Below, piece by piece: positions 1 through 10,588 of a stretch of DNA of 64,000 nt (its first letter is position 1; the number at the start of each line of letters is the position of its first letter). The position numbers were made by a program, and so were the translations under genes. Source of the DNA: Mastigias papua (Eukaryota > Cnidaria > Scyphozoa > Rhizostomeae > Mastigiidae). Where the stretch lies: NCBI GenBank assembly GCA_964019165.1, contig OZ025282.1:7237131-7301130 (forward strand), written 5' to 3'. Under the pieces are notes generated by a model. It saw only the letters and a list, made by a program, of their open reading frames with translations, was not told the DNA's origin and did no database searches.

Positions 1-356
1 TAATCACCCTATTTGTTATGATGTAACAAACTATAACTCAGATTCAACAGTTTCATTTACCTTCAAATTCCACTAAATAAAAGAAATCTTTCAAACAATA
101 AACAACAGTCAATTAGAGTAGCAAAATATGGTAAATGATAAAACATGTATATGAAAAATTTATACAAGAAGACTACAAAGAGAATTTCAGAAAAGCAGAT
201 TCTTTAGGAGGGGCTCTCTAATTAGATGGTGGATAGATCACAGACAGAGCACACTAGAGAAACAGTTATCATGTATTTAAAAGGAGACAAGACAACAAAA
301 GAAGTACTTGAAAAGTCCTTAGCTTAAAGCTGAATGTTAGGAAATAGCACACATAC
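1..356. other. PIK3C3 intron 2 (partial)
   Basis: AT-rich sequence downstream of PIK3C3 coding exon 2 on the minus strand. I see no further exon, although the next exon of the lipid kinase should lie to the left of the window. Confidence 0.6.
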
Positions 357-1612
357 CTTTGGTACATTCCAGACATTTTAAGCTGAGGATCCTCAATAAA
401 TTCATTGTAGCTCTTCCTGTCACACTTTCCCTCAAGTGTCCCTCTGTAAAGGCAAAATGATTATCCCATTGAGTGCCATCTTATGAACTGAGTACATAGA
501 ACAGAGCTTTTAACCTCCCAAGTCTTGATGATAGATAATTGAATTGGATTACTGCTCCTTGCATTACTAGTAAATTAGATTGTCATAGAATATATTTATG
601 CTAAATTACAAATGCTGTTTGCTCATCTACCCTAAAATCTAAACTATAATCTATATCTGAAAATTCTGAGAAGATACAATGATGCATGTACAGCCTGAGT
701 CAAAAGCCAATAAATAAAATTCTCAGCAAGTTGATTTCTATTTATTTTAATTTCCATACTCAAATATTTAAGGAAAGTATTCCTTCAACAGTCTTGAGTT
801 TCAAGGGGCCCTTTATATCAAAAATAAATAAGTAATTTTACAAGGTATAAAGTCTAAAATTATTAACTTTCTCATAGCAATTGGTAAAAAGTTCTCATAG
901 TTGATATGACAGTTCTTCGTCATCTCTTATCAAAAATAAAAAATGCAGCTACATCACTCAATAAAAATAACATAGTGTATTTCAGTTATCTACTACCATT
1001 TCTACTATTAACTGCCCAGCTTCTACAAGACATTTTTGAGAGAATGAGAAGCTTGAAAGTTCCTTATATTGCACTGCTTTCAAAAAGCTATCCACTACAG
1101 CGAGAGCAGTATAAATGAACCTCCAGTAGTGCACTAGGTAGATTATATAATGCCTATTCCTGTCCATTTCCGTCCCTTAATATCATGGCCAAAGGGAGGA
1201 ATACAGCATACGCTATTACTTAAAGACAACCTATTGCACAGGTTTTCGTAAAACATTCATGAAATGAACCAGGTGCAAATCTTCTATGATCGGACAGGGC
1301 CTTATCAAACAATCACCTTCTCTATTTACTCACTTAAAGTACTATTTCACTATACGGGTAACATAAAGCACTTTCATTTGACTAAGTAAGCAAAAGTGAG
1401 TCGAAGTCACTTGACAGTTGACATATCAACACTAATGCGACGAAGAACTCACAGTAGTAATCGAAAGCTTCACAGTTCAGCTATTCACCTTTCAGACTAG
1501 CAATAGTGCCATTAAAAACTTACATTTTTAGAGTCAAATATGCATCAACGTCGCAACTGTACACATAGTGAAACTTATCATTTACATTTACTTCCAATGA
1601 TGAGGAAGCCAT
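357..1612 (-). CDS. PIK3C3: Class III phosphatidylinositol 3-kinase Vps34, 5' end only
   Basis: This is the start of the lipid kinase that makes PI3P on endosomes and autophagosome precursors, in complex with Vps15 and Beclin-1. Coding exon 1 (1524-1612) begins at the ATG at 1612 and ends at a GTAAGT donor. Coding exon 2 (357-443) follows a TTTACAG acceptor and ends at a GTATGT donor. The codon split across the junction reads through as Ile. The joined product has 58 residues, and FHYVYSCDVD, LKIGTLEGK and the segment around EDPQLKMSGMYQ match the N-terminal start of the C2 domain of animal Vps34. Human Vps34 has nearly the same words in the same order. The other roughly 800 residues, including the helical and kinase domains, lie beyond the left edge. 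Its start codon is 168 bp from the divergent ZCCHC9 start. The family call comes from recalled homologues; the exon boundaries are read directly. Confidence 0.9.
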
Positions 1613-1780
1613 CTTCAAATGGCAACAACAACAAAAGGCAAACATGCAAACGAGTTTCATGCAATATTGCGGTTGAAATATAGAAAATATTGCAGATTGG
1701 GTTGACTGATTGCGGGATAATCTGCTCTATAATTATCAAGGTTTGATGGGACAGTAGTAAAAGTACTTAAGCTCAGAATA
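1613..1780. promoter_or_regulatory. Putative bidirectional promoter, PIK3C3 / ZCCHC9
   Basis: 168 bp separate the two divergent start codons, leaving room only for two short 5' UTRs and a shared core promoter. There is no clear TATA box. The stretch holds a perfect 10-bp palindrome GCAATATTGC near 1661-1670 and a second AATATTGC about 20 bp further on. Bidirectional use is inferred from the spacing. Confidence 0.6.
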
Positions 1781-4700
1781 ATGACTCGATGGGCAAGAGG
1801 TCATAAAAGAAAACATGTTGATGCTTCATCGTGGGAAGAGCTTAGACAGTCAAGCAGGCCTAGCAGTAGTGGTTAGTATATAATTTACACTATTGAGCTC
1901 CGGTCTCAAAACTGGGTAGTTGGCAAACAGGTCTTGTAGGCTCCATAGTATTTCAAGTCTCATGCACCTGTGCAATGAGTCTAGGCGTGATATTCAGTGC
2001 ATCCACTACTTCTCATGCTCTATTATTGTGACGATTAGCTGAAACTACATACATTCGCACTTGCCAAACTCCTCAAAGTGTAATACAACGTGTATGGGGC
2101 TGATGTGAAAGAAAGGAAGGTTGTTAGAGCTTAATCAGCAGGGAAATTGCTAGTAAACTCAACAAATAGCCCCCCCCCCATAATGACATCCCTGCTCATC
2201 AGGGATCGGCTGTACTTTGAGCAGTAATTTCCTATGTATAATTTATTCATCTCCTCATTGCACCTACAGATGATATTAAGGTTTCTAAATCACTGCACTC
2301 AATTTGACGATTTATTTAATATTTTTTAGTCTACTTTAGTAGATGGCCTTAGTCCATGATCTGGGTTGTACTAAGTAAGGCTCCATGGGCATTTTGTTCT
2401 TTTACCATAGAGCAAATCTCAAAGAAATCACAGAAAAATGAACAAAGAAGAGAAAAGGATAGAGAGGCGAGAAGGAAAAGACGAAAAAGTAAAAAGGTGA
2501 GATCTTAGTGAGCATCAAATAAACTACTCTAATTAGTTCATACATTAGTTCATATAGTATTCCAACTCATAAGTTTTTTCTTATACCAGCTCTTGTTCCA
2601 GCTCACACCCTTTGCTTGTCTGAGCACTTTTCTAGTGAAAGTGTTTTTTTCCTGCTTTGAGACTTATGCAATTATATGTTGCCTTATAACTGATTGTGCT
2701 ACTGTATGTGATCTGTTATCCATAGCAAGGATACCAACTCTGGAAGCCAGGAGGGACAGGTTCCCCCTTACCTTCATCTAGGAGGAGCAGGAGGGGCAGG
2801 AAGTGCCCTTTGAAATAGCACTACTTGCATATGTTTAGTTAAAATTTCCCTGCTAGCAAGAATCTGAAGGCTAACATCTATCCCTGTGGGAGCATATATG
2901 CCTAAATAATAATAGCTATTTCGCATTAAGAAACTTAGAAATCCCTTTCTGCTTTAGCAGCTTCATAAATGTCTTTTACCAATGTGCTCCATCTTTTTCT
3001 GTCTTGTGCCAGTAATCTGAGATTTCTCATATCGTCTATAGATTTAAGCTGGGTGAAATTATACTTGTTGTTGTGTGTGTAGTTCGTAAGCCTTATTATG
3101 TCATTGTGTAGTGAGTTTGGCAGTGTAGTTGTGGGTCTTCCTCTAAAGTTCTTTGAGTTCGAATTTTCAAAATAATAGTTCATGGCTTTCTGTGCTGGTG
3201 TTTCTGGACTTAAACGTAGTACGTGACCAAAAAGCCTCCATCTGCTTTGCAGTATTTCCAACGAAAGTACTTCTTCACCTGTTTGTTTGTAGAGCTGTTT
3301 GTTGCTGATGATTGTAGGGTATTTGATGTTTAATATTCGTCTTAATTGTTGTCTATGAAAAGCGTTTAGATCTTCTTCCTCTTTTCTTGTCAATCCCCAA
3401 GTGCCTGAGTTATATACTAGAACTGGCTTGACCAAAGACTTGTATAACTTGATTTTTAACGCTTGTTTTATTTTCTCTTTTCTGATCCAGATACTTTGTA
3501 GCTTATTTAAAGCGGCTATTGATAACTGTTTCCTCCTACACACATCTTCGATATCTCCTAACAATGATCCCAACTTTTTTACTGTTCTCCATTTTTCTTC
3601 GTTCGTATATATGCCTATATGAGCAATAGATTGTATAGCCTTGGGAATAACACATTTTAATAGAAAACTTCTACTATGTGGCCTCAGTAGAAACTTTACC
3701 CCCCCCCCCCACTCTAGTCATGTTCAGGCACCCTGATATATGGTAAATATAGCTAGCTATTAGAAGCAAGAAGGACCATTGAGACCTCAAAGTCACAGGA
3801 CAATGAACAAACTGTCCTACCAAGAATGATATCTGTAATTATGCAGTTATTTCAAGTTATCAACAGAATGAAGTTGCTGTAACTGGGACAACATATTTTC
3901 AATATGATTCATCATTCTATTCTTTATACAGTCAATGCAATGTCTCCTTCATTCCTTATTATATCAGCCATCCCTTAAAAGTGGATCCAAGAATAATGAT
4001 GTTCATTTAGTTGTTTTGATGATTTGTCTTTTAGCAATAATACTAAAATTCCCAGATTTCTTGTTGCATAGTATATTTTCCACCACTTTGAAATTTTATG
4101 ATATGATCTCAAGCCAGTAGTAGCAGTATTTATCAGACAAACTGTTTCTAGCCAAAAAGAGCAATTTCATTCTTTTCTATTTTACCCAATATAAACTGGC
4201 ATTAAGTTTGATTTTGCTTTTTAGCTTATTGTATGGAAGATATGAGTTCTTTATCCTTTTCTTCTAGCCATGCTACAACTGCAGAAGACCTGGCCATTCA
4301 CTAGCTGAATGTCCTTTGTCAAGAAAGGACACAGTACTCAAGATCTGCTTTAAATGTGGATCAACAGAGCATGGAGTAAAAGATTGTAGAGCTAAAGTAG
4401 CTAAAAGTTAGTTGTTAATATAATAATAAGCATGATTAGAGAGTGGAAGAAACCTGCAATAGTAATTTGAGAAGTTTAGAATCATTTTTGTATCTTTAAA
4501 TGGATACTGCTTTACCAGGGTTGAAATTCAACTTAAAATTACTCTGGATGCCTTTTGCAGTCTGCTAGAGGCTGTGAATAATAGCACTACCATTTTTATT
4601 TTGAAGGCAGCATTCGTTAATTCCCCTAAAGGAAAAGGAAATTATTCTTGACCAGGGGAAGAGGAAGTCATTGTCATGTTTTGAATTGAAAGGCTTTGTT

Positions 4701-6858
4701 TAAGCTTTGCCTGGAAGAAATGCATTTAGTCAAATTGAAAAGAAATTCTGACCCTTCCATTCAAGCATAAATTTTGTTTATCCTTGATAAATTACTATTT
4801 ATCATTCCTTCACAGATCAGTTTCCATTTGCAAAATGCTTCATATGTGGTCAGGAGGGTCATATTTCAAGGAATTGTCCAGATAATCCACGTGGGCTTTA
4901 TCCATTAGGTTAGCTTACCTTTTCCTGTTTAGGCTGTACATTATTGACGTAGACAGCAAATCTCTATTGACCTCTTTTCTTTTGTAGAGATAATTGCAGT
5001 TGATAAGTTTTTATCTTCTTCCTCTAGACAATCAAATTTCCTTTCATTCAGTTATTCATTGTTTTTTAGCAATACTCATTTGCTGTGAGGCTCATTCCAA
5101 TTTGCTAGGAATGCCATTTGACAATAGCAATCATAGTTAAGGCTCCACAGGCTCTCCTTCCAATTCCATGAGAATATTATCCATAACAATACTGTGAAGT
5201 GCTAAAATTCCTTGGCTAGAGACCTGTCTCCATGCAAAATAGCTTGAATTTGGTGATAACCCTGAATGTGATGTAGAGCTGCCTTATTGCCCTGTTACTG
5301 TAGTGACTTTTTGTCATAGCCTTCCATACTTTGCCATATATTACTGTCTCTTTTCCCAGAGATGTAAACAATTATGTGTCTTTTTAGCTTACAGTGCATT
5401 TGTGTATAGAATTCTTGCTAGTTCTGGTGAAGGAACTATTAAGGGTTTTTCGCTCAGTGCACACTTTTCCTTACAAGAATATAGTCTATAAGAATATCAA
5501 GACGCAAAATCGCTGAAATTTGAGAATAGTTTAAGAATGTGTAGGCTCAAGCTTCATCAAAATGAGTTTTCTTTAGAAGACAAAACATTTGTGAGCTTCT
5601 CTTATCGGGCCTCTGAGTCATTACACTATGATGCAGCTTGGAAACTCGTTGGGGAGTGTCAGTTGCACACTTTTCATGATATGAATATAGTCTATACAAG
5701 TATTGATGCCCCTAATCACTAAAATTTAAGAATAGTTTAAGAATATTCTTAGGCTGAAAATCAAAACAATTAAAACAGTGTGTACTGTGATTTAGTCATC
5801 CTTTTCTGGGAAATTTTTACTAAGAAAATGTTGAAATGAGGTTAAATTCCTTCGATACGTGAGAATGTTTTGATCAGTTGTTTTATTGAGAACTATTATA
5901 GCATACGTATTATTTATAGTTATAGCGCATGCGTGCAGCAGATGAAACTATGATTTGACTGTTTTTCATTTTTGTGCTCTCTTGTTTTAGGAGGTGGTTG
6001 CACATACTGCGGATCCGTTGAGCATTTCAAAAAGGATTGTCCAGAAAGTTCGGCGAAAAGCAAAGAAACCAGTAATACTATGTTCTGAAATTCCTTTATT
6101 GGTTTGGCTAGTATTTACATATTTCCAAGTTCCAATTCTCGATATCTAAATGAGTGACGGGCTGAAAACTTTATGCTTAGTAAACCAATCAGCTTTGTAA
6201 ATTTAGACCAGTACATTACAGTCATTTCTCCTTGATTATGTTTATATTCCACAATTGTTTGCCCTCTGTTACACTCAGGGCTGTCCCCGCCCGTTGTGAG
6301 CGCGTTTTTAGTCTTATACCAGATTTTGCACTGAATCTTCTTTGCCACTATGCTTTAGATTTTGTTTGTTGTTTACTGTTACGTTATGACTTCCATTGCA
6401 CCAACTATGTTAAAATCTCATCCTAGCGGGATGGCACTCAAGGTATACTAATGGCGATAACAACAGGGTGCTTTTTCATAAAACATCGTCCAAAGTTGTA
6501 CTTTACGCTGTACTGCGTTTGTTATTTCTTTCTTAAACGTCCGTTAGCCTTTCCTTGCTATTCATTGTTCTTTCATTTCGGGATTTTTACCTTTGTCAAC
6601 CCCAGTAAAAATATTCGCAGTTATTTTGGTCTCCTAGTTTTATTTCGTGGAAGCAGTTACATCCTTTTCAAGGGTATTGTGTGAATTAAAGTAATTCATA
6701 CTGCACTGCCTATATTTCTGTTCTTAGATGTCTCAAAAGTTGCAGCGAAATTGAATAACTGCTTGGCGAGTGTAGATGCAGAATTCTTCACTGATGATGA
6801 AACCGATGTAACAGAAGTAGAGCAGAGAGTAAAGAAACCTAAAGTTGTCAAGTTCTAA
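1781..6858 (+). CDS. ZCCHC9: Zinc finger CCHC domain-containing protein 9
   Basis: Six coding exons: 1781-1871, 2411-2496, 4268-4406, 4816-4908, 5991-6071 and 6728-6858. All have GT-AG borders and matching phases. They encode 206 residues, somewhat shorter than the human protein (about 270), mainly because the linker before the fingers is shorter. The N terminus MTRWARGHKRK and the WEEL motif match the family. Exon 2 is strongly basic. Exons 3-5 encode four zinc knuckles of the CX2CX4HX4C type: CYNCRRPGHSLAEC, CFKCGSTEHGVKDC, CFICGQEGHISRNC and CTYCGSVEHFKKDC. FPFAKCFICG and CPDNPRGLYP are family words, and the C terminus ends KPKVVKF as in homologues. ZCCHC9 proteins are nuclear or nucleolar RNA/DNA-binding factors; the mammalian one has been linked to suppression of MAPK signalling. 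A candidate poly(A) signal AATAAA lies at 7788. Intron 2 carries an antisense LINE fragment. Confidence 0.95.
2905..3625 (-). mobile_element. 5'-truncated LINE, C-terminal end of the reverse-transcriptase ORF
   Basis: An open frame of about 212 codons on the minus strand (2935-3573, extendable to about 3615) encodes the region after the RT palm. It has KPVLVYNSGTWGLTRKEEE, then HRQQLRRILN, RWRLFGHVLRLSPETPA and a basic C terminus ending at 2935. These words are typical of non-LTR retrotransposon endonuclease-RT proteins. The catalytic palm is missing, so this is a dead 5'-truncated insertion. The TAATAATAAT run near 2905-2916 would be its 3' tail. It lies antisense in ZCCHC9 intron 2. The frame is still open, suggesting fairly recent insertion. 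Clade not determined. Confidence 0.8.
5453..5755 (+). repeat. Dispersed repeat family B, copy 1
   Basis: About 300 bp, matched by 43109-43405 at moderate identity throughout. Within the copy, a module of about 85 bp occurs twice, near 5457-5541 and 5661-5752. Each starts at CACACTTTT, then AATATAGTCTATA, and ends AAGAATAGTTTAAGAAT. This gives the element direct repeats at both ends. It lies in ZCCHC9 intron 4. No coding capacity. Confidence 0.65.
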
Positions 6859-7864
6859 CAGCTTGAAGGCTGTATTGTATGAAGAGGCCGTTGATGTTTG
6901 ATTGCTACTCAATCAATTACCCTACTGATATAGCACCTCAGGCAGCAACTATCAGTTCATTTCTAGTTATGAATTTGGCTGTTCGATAAGAGTATCAACT
7001 GTTGGGAAGTACACCTTAATTGAATGCTGAATTCCTTTGGTCAAATCAGCCATCATTTATTGCAGTGGACTGCAGAGTATTGTACTTTAAGTCATATGAG
7101 TTACGAATACTAGTCAACAAAATGCAACGTGTCTCCCTGGATTTAAATCCACGGATTAGTTTATGTCAAGCATGATCTATTCTGTGGATTTCAAAATATA
7201 GTTGCTGTGAAAAACTCTCCAAATCAGTTTCTTCATGCCGTTTGTTTGGGCTTGTCGTTATAGTTAAAAAGAAGGTGCGCTGTGTTCGCTGGAAGAAGAG
7301 ATCTTTGATTTCCAACTACCTGTTTCTGAAAAAGGAAATTCGAAAGAAATCCTTCTTTCATCAAGGAGCATTAGGCTGTGATGAGTGTTTTTATATGATC
7401 AGATTTTTCAACAACATACAAATCCTTGCATCATTTTTCAATTCATTATATGACTAAACGATGTAATTATGCAATTACAATGTTCACCTGAAGTGGTGGC
7501 GGTGGCGATTGTTGCGGTATTGGCAGTCAGTGACATGCCGAAGGGGGCGTTGGGACGTTGGGGCGTTGGGGCGTAAAGCTCCCCTCCCCAATGTCTATGA
7601 AATGTTTTTAAAGAGTTGACTCTGCAGCAGAAATTTGATATGAATTGTGGAGTTTCACCAAATTTCAACATGCAATTCATTTATTCTGTTGGTCATGGTT
7701 GGTCATAGTCAACTCCATTTTTTGAGGATACTGCAAATATCTTGTTGTTACTAGCAACTATCAGCGTTGTTTCCATGTATTCTGTAAAATAAAGTGGTTT
7801 TTCCAGACGCCCACGCAAGCGAGATTATCCAGGCACATCGCTGTGATAAAGATGACCGTGGATT
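6859..7864. other. ZCCHC9 3' UTR and downstream DNA
   Basis: Follows the ZCCHC9 stop codon. It holds the candidate poly(A) signal AATAAA at 7788 and a short G-rich tandem (TTGGGGCG units) near 7550-7575. I see no second gene. Confidence 0.5.
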
Positions 7865-7933
<69 letters not shown>

Positions 7934-8170
7934 ATGATGATGGTGATGGTGATGATTGTGATTATGATGATGATGATGATTGTGATTATGATGATTATGA
8001 TTGTGATTATGATTAAGGTGGTGAAGGTTGTTTTGTTACTGGTGCTGATGATGTGGATGATTTCGATTATCATGACGACCATGATGGTGTTGGTTGCGGT
8101 GAGGATGATGATTTTGATTATGGTGATGAAGGTGGTGTTGATACTATTTTTGGTGATGATAGTGATATCA
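7865..8170 (+). repeat. (GAT)n trinucleotide microsatellite
   Basis: Near-perfect GAT repeats from 7865 to about 8030, becoming degenerate (GATTATGAT, GGTGAT) to about 8170. The low-complexity Met or Ile strings in other frames are artefacts. Confidence 0.95.
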
Positions 8171-9047
8171 ATGATAACTATGATGATAAAAAGAATATAA
8201 TTGAAATCTGCCTTTTAAGTTTTATCAATAGATGTTCGTTAGTTATGTGATTACACAAAGATTCTTATTTTCCCATTCCAGTGCTTAATGCTTTTTGTAA
8301 GTATGTGGTTAGTATTTAAGAACTGCATCGCTGGTGGGTTTCAGCCCTCTCCCTTCCCCAACTTTCTTCATATAGCCCCACATTTTATTTGGCGGCGCTG
8401 TGCCTTTCCTACCTAAAATTTTTAGAACAGCACCCCTGTCATCATCAATATCACCATGATTTAAAAAGCTCAGTGAAAAGTTTAGACCTGTGAGATTTAC
8501 TGGTGTCGGTGCTTAGATAAGATACTCGAGGCCATGTGAGCCGACAAGAACGCCGATGGCTTCTGTTGTCAAAATTTAGTTATTCCTTCTATTGTTTTAT
8601 ACTTTTTGACGGTGTATTTTATGTTCGTACATCAGAATCGAGCCACCAGTAGTGATGTTACACGGAGTTTCTTAAGTTCTGATTAGAAAAAGTGACATGC
8701 ATATGAAGTTGTCGATCGTACGAGGTACTGTCTCTGAAGATAATACGATGAATTTGGTGCCTACATGATTTCGGCTATGAGATGAATACACTGGAGGCTT
8801 GCTACCATGAATGAGTTTTCAGACGAATCGAATGAGCGAACCTAGATATCAGCTATTGAGTAAGGAGACATCATATTTATAAAGACTTTGCTGGCTCTGC
8901 TGTGTAGGAATTATCGTGGTCGACAAGGAATAAATTTATCATCAAATGGACACGTGCTTCAGACTATGAACGGGTATGGATTTTACACTTGAATGACTAC
9001 ATACAATACTTTTTATTAGGAAGCATTTTTCGCCCAGTACTGAAAAT

Positions 9048-9330
9048 TTCTTAGCTTTTTCATGATTTTAGTACTAAAACTTCAAAACTAACAAGAATAA
9101 TAAAGCTTGTTTAATACAGCATGCTTAAACATACATACAGGCACTGCAGAAGCATAACTGTAAAAAAAAAAAATATCAAAAAATCTATGCAAATTAAGCA
9201 ATAGAGATGATAGCCTTGCGTGAAAATTGGAGTTTCTAATGTGCACCAATTCATAACCTTCTTTGGCTCTCAAGAGTCCAGTACTGAATTTTCTTACCGT
9301 TTTTGAGCAATCAAGTACAGCTTTCTTTAC
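9048..9330 (+). repeat. Dispersed repeat family C, copy 1
   Basis: Matches 16198-16480 in the same orientation. Shared blocks include CTTTTTCATGA(T/C)TT(C/T)AGTACT near the start, CTATGCAAATTAA in the middle, GCGTG(A/G)AAATTGGA, and a TTTGA(G/T)CAATC-like end. Identity is patchy, suggesting old copies. No coding capacity and no recognised class. Confidence 0.55.
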
Positions 9331-10136
9331 AAACTATTTTATGAAAAAGCAGCGTGTACTGTTTCAGTCGTGTCATGCGATTTACTTGGAAAGAATGCCC
9401 TAAATCGAGTTTAGTCACTTACACCTGTATGAAAACCTCTTAAGTATGCTTGACATTGATAGGAGATATCAAAGAATGTTATTTCAAAGTCAGGTATATA
9501 TAGCGAAAATAAATGCAGCTTTTCAAATTGGCCTAAGTGCATGCTGTATCACCAATAAGTGATGACAACAGGTACTACTAGGCAGTAAGGTCATATGTTT
9601 TTTTTTCAAATTAACAACGACAACAACCTGACATTAGTTCAGCTTCATATTGTCAAGTTAACGCAGTTCCCTTCCTTTGGGCACTGTGTGCAGAACTGTT
9701 TTGCAACGGCTGTTTTAGTGGTCAAATTTCTGGTATTTCTAAGGCTCTTCTTGTAATCATCCTAATTTCAGGGATAACCGTACGCCCCTGCTATTGAAAT
9801 CCCGACTTAAATAATTAAAAATGAATCAAAAATATAATGAATTAGTAACTGCTGTAAAATGGTAGGGCAAGAGAACAGAAATAGTCGAAATTAAATGAAA
9901 ACGAAGAAAGCAGTTATTAGCAAAAGCGCTGAATCATGTTGTCTGTGCTGGTAGTGAATGACTGGTGCAGGGGGTGATAACACAGCGATTACAAAACCAG
10001 CAATTTAATTTAATCACTATTGCACGAAAAGTGGATGTTGCTGAAGCCGTCCGTAATTTTCTGGTTTGTCCTCAAAAGATGGCATAATGATAATGACTTG
10101 TCGGTTTTAAAATAGTGCCTTGTTCAAGATTGCAAG

Positions 10137-10588
10137 TACATAAGGAACCTACATACAGAATGCCAAAATATTTGAAGAACTTATACTACTAAAGAGAAAT
10201 TCCCTAATGAACTTGTGAAATTTAAAAGCAAACAATCAAGACTTAGGAAGCTGGTTCAGTTCATTTGCAGCCAAAATCCGCATAGATTGTTTGCTATCTT
10301 GTATCAAAGTGCTTCATTGAGTATGATTTATACTTTTTACTGTTTGCAGTATGCTTTAACATTTATAAAGCACCTATCCTACTTTCTTTGTGTTTTTAGT
10401 CGTAAGTTATAGCCAAAATTAAAAGCAAACTTTAGAATTTCAATGTTTTTACATGTGTCGGTACCATTTTTATGGCACTAAATGTGCAGTGAAATTAAAG
10501 AACTTTTAGTACTTCAATTTGATCGTTTGAGGCCCAAAATTAAGGAACTTTTGGAACTAAGCCTTGCTGTAGGCTCCTTACGAAAAAA
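10137..10588 (+). mobile_element. Short inverted-repeat element family A (MITE-like), copy 1
   Basis: About 450 bp, related along its length to 20112-20529. The left end reads CATAAGGAACCTAC and the right end is its inverse, GTAGGCTCCTTACG. Internal shared words include AAACAATCAAGA, AGATTGTTTGCTA and TACCATTTTTATGGCACTAA. It has no open frame of note, so it is most likely a non-autonomous DNA transposon. Confidence 0.6.

Noticed and set aside
7825..8250. Poly-Met, poly-Ile and Asp-rich frames
   Set aside because: By-products of the GAT microsatellite on both strands.
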